From NCBI GenBank assembly GCA_030589225.1, contig JAUUWD010000124.1, positions 1 to 5,611 on the forward strand: a stretch of DNA of 5,611 nucleotides. Direction: 5' to 3'. Source of the stretch: Desulfobacteraceae bacterium. Lineage in GTDB: Bacteria; Desulfobacterota; DSM-4660; Desulfatiglandales; Desulfatiglandaceae. A model generated the notes under the pieces. That model saw only the letters and a list, made by a program, of their open reading frames with translations. It had not been told where the DNA came from and did no database searches. Below, in pieces: positions 1 through 4,185 of the stretch; positions within the stretch are counted from its first letter, which is position 1, and each line of letters begins with the position of its first letter. The position numbers were made by a program, and so were the translations under genes.

Positions 1-132
1 GTTTCATCTATAAAATCGATCCCGCTCATTGAAGAAAAAGGGGATAAGGATTATGCCTATTCCGGGTTGACCCTGAATCTCCTTTTCATACTTGTTTATA
101 TCACATCCCTGATTTACTTCTTCCTAAACTGA
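1..132 (+). CDS. C-terminal end of an unidentified membrane protein (partial)
   Basis: An open frame enters from the left edge and closes with TGA at 130-132, giving 43 residues. The first 22 or so are polar and charged (IPLIEEKGDKDYAYSG is recognisable), and the last 20 form one hydrophobic segment rich in Leu, Ile, Tyr and Phe that ends almost at the stop, consistent with a terminal transmembrane helix. I do not recognise the family, and too little is present to assign a function. It lies upstream of the mraZ promoter on the same strand and is separated from mraZ by 287 bp, so it is probably not part of the dcw transcription unit, although read-through is possible. It could be a chance open frame, but an uninterrupted frame ending in a clear membrane-like segment makes a real gene more likely than not. 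Confidence 0.5.
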   Translation, partial: VSSIKSIPLIEEKGDKDYAYSGLTLNLLFILVYITSLIYFFLN

Positions 133-146
133 TCGGTTCTAGGTTT

Positions 147-180
147 AGGGTTCCAGCCAGCCCTGCCCCATCGGAACCTT
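147..180. repeat. Inverted repeat, possible 3'-end hairpin of the upstream transcript
   Basis: GGTTCC at 149-154 is matched by GGAACC at 173-178. The pairing extends outward by a G-T pair (148/179) and an A-T pair (147/180), giving an 8-bp stem around an 18-nt loop. It begins 15 bp after the stop of the upstream gene, where a terminator or 3'-protecting stem would be expected. The long loop and the lack of a following T tract argue against efficient intrinsic termination. The left arm can alternatively pair with GAACCCTA at 228-235. Confidence 0.35.
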
Positions 181-182
181 CG

Positions 183-206
183 CATTAAATCATTAAATTA
201 TTAAAC
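183..206. repeat. Short tandem repeat of CATTAAAT
   Basis: CATTAAAT occurs at 183-190 and again at 191-198, followed by the two-mismatch copy TATTAAAC at 199-206. The unit is 8 bp. No function is evident; it may be slippage in AT-rich non-coding DNA. Confidence 0.5.
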
Positions 207-303
207 CTGTAGCTCGGCAAAACCACAGAACCCTACCAGATCATAGCATCATGTAGTGGTACCTCGTTATCTGACCACAACATATTGCGCTCAAATCACA
301 AAA

Positions 304-333
304 AAATTAATTATACAAGTGTCTAATTAATTT
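304..333. repeat. AT-only palindrome just upstream of the mraZ promoter
   Basis: AAATTAATTA at 304-313 is the exact reverse complement of TAATTAATTT at 324-333, with a 10-nt centre (314-323). An A run precedes it (300-306) and a T run follows (336-342), so the structure could extend with a GC bulge. The stem has no G or C, so a transcribed hairpin would be weak. As DNA, the right arm lies at about -55 to -46 relative to the predicted start and could serve as an UP element for RNA polymerase. The centre contains AAGTGTC, the same word as the MraZ boxes downstream. Confidence 0.6.
317..323 (+). promoter_or_regulatory. Possible distal MraZ box
   Basis: AAGTGTC here matches the first seven bases of the AAGTGTCA unit repeated four times at 370-409, in the same orientation. 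It lies 53 bp upstream of the first of those boxes, close to five helical turns, so both would face the same side of the DNA. A single seven-base match can occur by chance, so its role as an operator is inference. Confidence 0.3.
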
Positions 334-343
334 GCTTTTTTTC

Positions 344-372
344 TTGACAAATTGCAGAGAGTTACGTATAAG
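344..372 (+). promoter_or_regulatory. Sigma-70-type promoter of the dcw operon (PmraZ)
   Basis: A perfect -35 hexamer TTGACA (344-349) is followed after the optimal 17 bp by TATAAG (367-372), one mismatch from the -10 consensus. Transcription would start near 379, giving a leader of about 41 nt before the mraZ ATG at 420. AT-rich DNA directly upstream could act as an UP element. This would be an intrinsically strong promoter, and the last three bases of its -10 box are shared with the first MraZ repeat, so repression by MraZ would be direct occlusion. No other comparable promoter was noticed between the genes downstream, in keeping with a single operon. Confidence 0.85.
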
Positions 373-409
373 TGTCAGAAAGTGTCACAAAGTGTCAAGA
401 AGTGTCAGA
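370..409 (+). promoter_or_regulatory. MraZ operator: four phased 10-bp direct repeats
   Basis: AAGTGTCA occurs identically at 370-377, 380-387, 390-397 and 400-407. Each copy is followed by two variable bases (GA, CA, AG, GA), so the period is exactly 10 bp, about one helical turn. MraZ is known to bind several direct repeats with this period upstream of its own gene: in E. coli as TGGGN units with 5-nt spacers, and in Mollicutes as AAAGTG[T/G] units. The array covers about -9 to +31 relative to the predicted start, overlapping the -10 box and running to ten bases before the mraZ start codon. This arrangement predicts autorepression of the operon. Assignment to MraZ rests on position and repeat architecture. 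Confidence 0.88.
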
Positions 410-411
410 GA
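407..411 (+). promoter_or_regulatory. Weak ribosome-binding site of mraZ, inside the operator
   Basis: AGAGA at 407-411 is the only purine-rich stretch at a suitable distance (8 nt) before the ATG at 420. It is formed by the end of the fourth MraZ repeat and the two bases after it. It is a poor match to AGGAGG, which suggests modest mraZ translation. Confidence 0.45.
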
Positions 412-419
412 ATCTACCT

Positions 420-857
420 ATGTTTAGAGGTCGCTCAAGACATACACTGGATGCCAAAGGCCGTTTGGCAATCCCCGCCAGGTTCAAGGAGGAATTGGAC
501 CAGGGGGACAATGATTGTCTGGTTGTCACCAACCATGACGTGTGCCTGTGGGCCTTTGCCAGAGCAGATTGGAGGGTAATCGAAGAGAAAGCCTCGAATC
601 TCCCCCAATTCAGTCGCTCTGCCCATACCTATCTTAGATATTTTATATCAGGTGCCGTGGAATGTCCAATTAAACAGGGAAGAATAACAATCCCTCCGGA
701 TTTAAGAGAAATTGCAGGGCTGAAAAAAGAGGTGGTGCTTGTTGGAGAATTGAAAAGATTTGAGATCTGGGAAAAGGACAGGTGGGAAGAGGAATTTCGG
801 CGGGTTAGAGAGAGCTTCCCGGCGATCAGTGAGTCCCTTTCAGAATTAGGTATTTAA
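420..857 (+). CDS. mraZ: Transcriptional regulator MraZ
   Basis: This 145-residue protein has the usual MraZ length and two SpoVT/AbrB-type DNA-binding repeats. The N-terminus matches the family hallmark: MFRGRSRHTLDAKGRLAIPARF, with D11 and R15 forming the DxxxR motif (R15 is the position reported as needed for DNA binding in E. coli MraZ). The second repeat, residues 81-101, reads ECPIKQGRITIPPDLR; it keeps K-x-G-R and IPPxLR but lacks the Asp normally four residues before the Arg. MraZ forms a ring-shaped oligomer in the cytoplasm that binds phased direct repeats and represses the dcw operon, including its own gene. The ATG at 420 is chosen over an in-frame GTG at 372 because it restores the conserved MFRG start and because 372 lies inside the -10 box, upstream of the predicted transcription start. 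rsmH follows after 10 bp. Confidence 0.97.
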   Translation: MFRGRSRHTLDAKGRLAIPARFKEELDQGDNDCLVVTNHDVCLWAFARADWRVIEEKASNLPQFSRSAHTYLRYFISGAVECPIKQGRITIPPDLREIAGLKKEVVLVGELKRFEIWEKDRWEEEFRRVRESFPAISESLSELGI

Positions 858-860
858 GGG
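856..860 (+). promoter_or_regulatory. Ribosome-binding site that fixes the rsmH TTG start
   Basis: AAGGG at 856-860 overlaps the TAA stop of mraZ and sits 7 nt before TTG at 868. In this frame a TAG at 847-849 blocks further upstream starts, and no ATG lies near the N-terminus, so the site supports TTG as the real initiator. Confidence 0.75.
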
Positions 861-867
861 TCTGGCC

Positions 868-1803
868 TTGGAATACCCCCATCAACCGGTCCTCGTTCAT
901 GAGGTTGTCAAGCACCTTGTTTCTATTCCTGAGGGCACTTATGTGGACGGAACCGTTGGTACCGGGGGACACAGCCAGGCCGTCGGAAAGCGCCTGTCGG
1001 GAAAAGGCCGATTAATCTGCCTGGACATGGACCCGGATGCAGTTAGTACATCAAAGAAAAGAATGGCCTTTCTCGGTGACAACGTCCGCATTATGAAAGC
1101 AAACTATGCAGACATGGATAAGGTCCTCGCAGACCTGGGATGCAAGGCAATCGATGGTGTCTTATTAGACCTTGGGATGTCCTCTTACCAGCTTGAAAAA
1201 TCAGGCAGGGGTTTCAGTTTCAGCAGGAATGAGCCTCTTGATATGAGGATGGACCCTGAAAATGAACTAACGGCACTTCATCTGGTGAATAACTTGGAAC
1301 CAAGGGATCTGGAACGTATATTTAAGGACTATGGTGAAGAAAGGCGGGCTAAATCAATTGCAAGAGCCATAGTCAGGGCACGCCTGAAAAGCCCCATTGA
1401 AACCTCCTCTCGCCTGGCGGCTGTGGTTAAATCGGTGTTTTCACCGTCTCATGGTTCCTGGGCCAGGCATCCTGCTACCCGGACATTCCAGGCCCTAAGA
1501 ATAGCAGTCAACCGAGAATTGCAAAACCTTGAAATATTCTTAAATGAGATTCCCCTGCTAATGGCGAAGGGAGGGAGGCTGGTTGTTTTATCCTACCATT
1601 CTCTTGAAGACAGGCTTGTCAAACAGACAATGGTTAATTGGGAGAGACCATGTACATGTCCGCCGGAATTTCCCCGTTGCGTTTGTGGCAAGGTGCCGCT
1701 TTTCAGGCGCCTTTTTAAAAAAGGGATCAAACCGAGCGGAACCGAGATCAAGAACAACCCAAGGGCACGCAGCGCTATATTGAGAGTCGCAGAAAGGGTT
1801 TAG
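868..1803 (+). CDS. rsmH: 16S rRNA (cytosine(1402)-N(4))-methyltransferase RsmH (MraW)
   Basis: RsmH transfers a methyl group from S-adenosylmethionine to N4 of C1402 of 16S rRNA in the ribosomal P site. At 311 residues it is of normal length. Visible family motifs, in order, are the SAM-binding loop YVDGTVGTGGHS (25-36), the acidic strand end LDMD (52-55), DLGMSS (101-106), PLDMRMD (123-129), HPATRTFQALRIAVNREL (201-218), SYHSLEDR (242-249) and the C-terminal NPRARSAILR (297-306). A CxC-x6-CxC cluster at C262, C264, C271 and C273 is seen in many family members. The start is TTG, supported by a Shine-Dalgarno at 856-860 and by the N-terminal PHQPVLVHEV, which aligns with the usual start of the family. 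It is the second gene of the operon, 10 bp after mraZ, with ftsL beginning 2 bp after its TAG stop. Confidence 0.97.
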   Translation: MEYPHQPVLVHEVVKHLVSIPEGTYVDGTVGTGGHSQAVGKRLSGKGRLICLDMDPDAVSTSKKRMAFLGDNVRIMKANYADMDKVLADLGCKAIDGVLLDLGMSSYQLEKSGRGFSFSRNEPLDMRMDPENELTALHLVNNLEPRDLERIFKDYGEERRAKSIARAIVRARLKSPIETSSRLAAVVKSVFSPSHGSWARHPATRTFQALRIAVNRELQNLEIFLNEIPLLMAKGGRLVVLSYHSLEDRLVKQTMVNWERPCTCPPEFPRCVCGKVPLFRRLFKKGIKPSGTEIKNNPRARSAILRVAERV

Positions 1804-1805
1804 CC

Positions 1806-2174
1806 ATGACAAGACCGGAGAGGGTTTCGAACATGGTGCGATCAAGAAACGCCAAGACAGGAGTTCGCATCAAGAATTACCGGGTTAAGAAACGAATATT
1901 GAATATGAAAAGCAAACAAGCCTTGTTGATCATATTTATGCTGTTTCTGTTTATGGGAAGCAGTATCGGTTATGTCTGGTCAAATTTTGAAAGGACCCAG
2001 ATAGGGTACGATCTAAGTCAGTTAAAAAAGGAGGAGATGAGGCTCAGAGAAACAAACCGGAAGCTCCGCCTGGAATTAGCGATTTTGAAATCGCCTCAGA
2101 ACCTGGAGACTCTGGCAATCGAAAAACTGGGCTTGAAGCAGCCCTCTCCCGAACAAATTATTGTCTTGCCATGA
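1806..2174 (+). CDS. ftsL: Cell division protein FtsL
   Basis: The 122-residue product has the FtsL/DivIC layout: a strongly basic cytoplasmic N-terminus (1-37), one transmembrane helix at about 38-58, a periplasmic heptad-like coiled coil at about 62-95, and the C-terminal SPQNLETLAIEKLGLKQPSPEQIIVL region typical of FtsL. FtsL works with FtsB and FtsQ at the septum to activate FtsW-FtsI. Sequence conservation in this family is low, so the call rests on topology plus position between rsmH and ftsI. ATG 1806 has AAAGGG (1793-1798) 7 nt upstream. An in-frame ATG at 1833 has GGAGAGGG (1817-1824) 8 nt upstream and would give 113 residues; I keep the longer form but cannot exclude the shorter. 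The stop overlaps the ftsI start as ATGA. Confidence 0.92.
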   Translation: MTRPERVSNMVRSRNAKTGVRIKNYRVKKRILNMKSKQALLIIFMLFLFMGSSIGYVWSNFERTQIGYDLSQLKKEEMRLRETNRKLRLELAILKSPQNLETLAIEKLGLKQPSPEQIIVLP

Positions 2175-4132
2175 AGGTAAAAGAAAAAAAGTGGATCAGA
2201 TTCCGCATTTATTTGGTTGCCGCTTTTTTTCTAATGGGATTGGGGACAATTACGGCCAGGGCCTATCAACTCCAGGTGCTGGAAAAGGATCGGTTGGGAG
2301 GCATTGCGCGTGCAGGCTACATCGGGACCACGAAACTCCCCCCGACACGCGGTACTATTTACGATCGGGAGGGGCACGAACTGGCCCTGAGCATTGAAGT
2401 TGTATCCATCTATTGTCATCCGAATCGAATTAAAGAAAAGGTCAAAACAGCCAGGCATCTTTCTGGAATCCTCAAGGAAAAACAGGGCACGATCCTGAAA
2501 CTGCTGAAGAGTCAAAGCTCCTTTGCGTGGATAAAGCGTAAAATAGATCCTGATCGAGCCGCTGAGGTTAAGGCTCTGGACTTAGACGGGGTAGGCGTGA
2601 TCAACGAAACCAGGCGCTATTACCCTGGCCGAGAGATTGCAGCCCACCTGATCGGATTTGTCGGCACTGACAACCAAGGGCTTGAAGGCCTTGAGAAGAA
2701 ATACGACCGGCTGTTAAGAGGGCCGCAATACAGCCTTATTCACATGCGAGATGCCCTGGGTCGACCTTTTTCTCTCAGCAGGCCAATCACTTCCGGCCAT
2801 AGGATGCACGATCTAATCCTCACGATCGACAAAGACATCCAGTATAAGGCTCAACAGGTCCTTGAATCGGCGGTAAAAAAAACAAAGGCCAAATCCGGTC
2901 ACTGCCTGGTTTTAGACCCGGAAACAGGAGAAATTTTGGCCATAGCCGTGGTTCCAGAGTTCAATCCTAATATTTTTTCCAGATACAGGCCAGCGCAATG
3001 GAGAAACCGAATCATCACGGATTGTTTCGAGCCCGGGTCCACCTTGAAGGCCTTTCTTCTGGCCGCGTGTTTGGATGAATATGTAGTCACGCCTAATACC
3101 AGTTTTGACTGCGAACAGGGCAAATACAAGATCGGCAGGCATGTAATCCGCGATACCCATAAACACGGCGCGCTGAGCGTATCAGATATTATTGTGCATT
3201 CAAGCAATATAGGCGCAATCAAGATTGGCCAGACGCTCGGCTATGAAACGTTTTACGAATATTTAAAGAATTTCGGGTTTGCCAGCAAGACAGGCATTGA
3301 CCTGTTGGGTGAGAGGAAAGGTTTTATTCGTGCCCCCAAACAAGCCAGACCCATCGACCAGGCCAACCTGTTTTTTGGCCAGGGTATGACCGCCACTTCG
3401 TTGCAAATAGCTGTGGCTATGGCGGCCATTGCCAACGGTGGAAAATTGATGCGCCCTTACGTGGTTAAGGCGATTATGAATGAATCAGGTGGCGTGGCAA
3501 AGAAAACTCGCCCGAAAGTAGTGCGGAGGGTCATTTCGTATCAGACCGCCAGGAGGGTCGCAGGAATTCTCGAGGGGGTTGTGGGCGAGGAAGGCACAGG
3601 CCAGATAGCGGCCATCAGCGGTTTCAGGGTAGCAGGAAAAACAGGGACATCTCAAAAAGTTGATCCAAAAAGCAAACAATATTCCAGAACAAAATACGTT
3701 GCCACCTTTGCCGGTTTTGTACCAGTGGATCATCCCAGGCTGGTCATATTGGTGGCTATTGATGAACCAAGAGGCATTCCCTATGGTGGCGTGGTGGCGG
3801 CGCCTGTCTTCAGCGAGGTAGGGCTGTGGTCTTTAAATCACCTCCAGGTCAATCCAAAGATCAGGTTGGTAGAAAAAGGGATAGATGCCAAGGAAAAGGC
3901 CAGCAGCCGTTCAGTTTCAGCACAGGCTGACCGGGTTCCCATAGAAGTAAAGACAGGATTTCTCCCAGATTTCAGAGGTCTCGGGATGAGAAGAGTCATC
4001 AGCGAAGCAAGATCTCTGGGGCTGAAGACACTTTTAGAAGGTACGGGGCTGGCGGTTAAGCAGAACCCAAAACCGGGATCTCCACTTCAAGGGGTTCGTA
4101 CGGTAAAGGTCATTTTCAGGCCGCCAGCATGA
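2171..4132 (+). CDS. ftsI: Division-specific peptidoglycan transpeptidase FtsI (PBP3) with C-terminal PASTA domain
   Basis: This class B penicillin-binding protein cross-links septal peptidoglycan in the periplasm while anchored in the inner membrane. The 653 residues show a short cytoplasmic N-terminus, a membrane anchor at about 11-30, a non-catalytic pedestal domain (about 55-205, including RGTIYDREGHELA at 60-72), and a transpeptidase domain (about 215-555). All three catalytic motifs are intact: S290-TLK293 with the nucleophile S290, S344-S-N346, and K490-TGT. A polar linker (about 560-595) leads to a PASTA domain at about 596-651 (PDFRGLGMRRVISEA, then a GTG and PKPGSPL segment). PASTA tails are typical of SpoVD/PBP2x-type proteins of Gram-positives and also of deltaproteobacterial FtsI; E. 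coli FtsI has none. Start ATG 2171 shares ATGA with the ftsL stop, and no Shine-Dalgarno is visible, so translation is probably coupled to ftsL. Confidence 0.97.
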   Translation: MKVKEKKWIRFRIYLVAAFFLMGLGTITARAYQLQVLEKDRLGGIARAGYIGTTKLPPTRGTIYDREGHELALSIEVVSIYCHPNRIKEKVKTARHLSGILKEKQGTILKLLKSQSSFAWIKRKIDPDRAAEVKALDLDGVGVINETRRYYPGREIAAHLIGFVGTDNQGLEGLEKKYDRLLRGPQYSLIHMRDALGRPFSLSRPITSGHRMHDLILTIDKDIQYKAQQVLESAVKKTKAKSGHCLVLDPETGEILAIAVVPEFNPNIFSRYRPAQWRNRIITDCFEPGSTLKAFLLAACLDEYVVTPNTSFDCEQGKYKIGRHVIRDTHKHGALSVSDIIVHSSNIGAIKIGQTLGYETFYEYLKNFGFASKTGIDLLGERKGFIRAPKQARPIDQANLFFGQGMTATSLQIAVAMAAIANGGKLMRPYVVKAIMNESGGVAKKTRPKVVRRVISYQTARRVAGILEGVVGEEGTGQIAAISGFRVAGKTGTSQKVDPKSKQYSRTKYVATFAGFVPVDHPRLVILVAIDEPRGIPYGGVVAAPVFSEVGLWSLNHLQVNPKIRLVEKGIDAKEKASSRSVSAQADRVPIEVKTGFLPDFRGLGMRRVISEARSLGLKTLLEGTGLAVKQNPKPGSPLQGVRTVKVIFRPPA

Positions 4133-4185
4133 AGAGGTTAAAGGCTAAAGGCAATCAGAAGAACGGAAACGTACAATGCAATTAG
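4129..4185 (+). other. 18-codon mini-ORF bridging ftsI and murE
   Basis: ATG at 4129 overlaps the ftsI TGA as ATGA. It opens a short frame coding for the basic peptide MKRLKAKGNQKNGNVQCN, which ends at TAG 4183-4185, 7 nt beyond the start of murE. No function for the peptide is claimed. Its geometry, overlapping the end of one gene and the beginning of the next, could pass ribosomes from ftsI to murE. The spacer also holds the tandem TAAAGGC pair at 4139-4152. The reading frame may be fortuitous. Confidence 0.3.
4139..4152. repeat. Tandem duplication TAAAGGC x2
   Basis: TAAAGGC occurs at 4139-4145 and directly again at 4146-4152 in the ftsI-murE spacer. Each copy carries AAAGG, a partial Shine-Dalgarno, but they end 30 and 23 nt before the murE ATG, too far to act as its ribosome-binding site. 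Confidence 0.6.

Larger units (their letters stand above)
133..343. other. Intergenic region upstream of the dcw promoter
   Basis: This 211-bp stretch contains no convincing gene on either strand. Its left half is mixed in composition and holds several short inverted repeats; its right part (about 285-343) is strongly AT-rich. I see no tRNA, CRISPR or mobile-element ends. No hairpin here is followed by the run of T expected of an intrinsic terminator for the upstream gene, apart from the AT-only palindrome at 304-333. The AT-rich tract at about 319-343 falls where an UP element would lie relative to the promoter at 344-372. Confidence 0.7.

Noticed and set aside
256..278. GTGGT/ACCAC inverted repeat considered as a terminator
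   Set aside because: The stem is only 5 bp with a 13-nt loop and no following T run.
300..342. A-run, palindrome, T-run considered as a bidirectional intrinsic terminator
   Set aside because: The stem contains no G-C pairs and would be unstable as RNA; its position just before the -35 box fits an UP element better. A weak terminator role cannot be fully excluded.
372..419. Longer MraZ beginning at GTG 372, adding 16 residues
   Set aside because: The codon lies within the -10 box, before the predicted transcription start, and the extra residues merely translate the operator repeats; MraZ proteins begin at MFRG.
352..579. Overlapping + strand frame across the promoter and the start of mraZ
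   Set aside because: It begins upstream of the transcription start and is a shadow of the operator and mraZ with no family resemblance.
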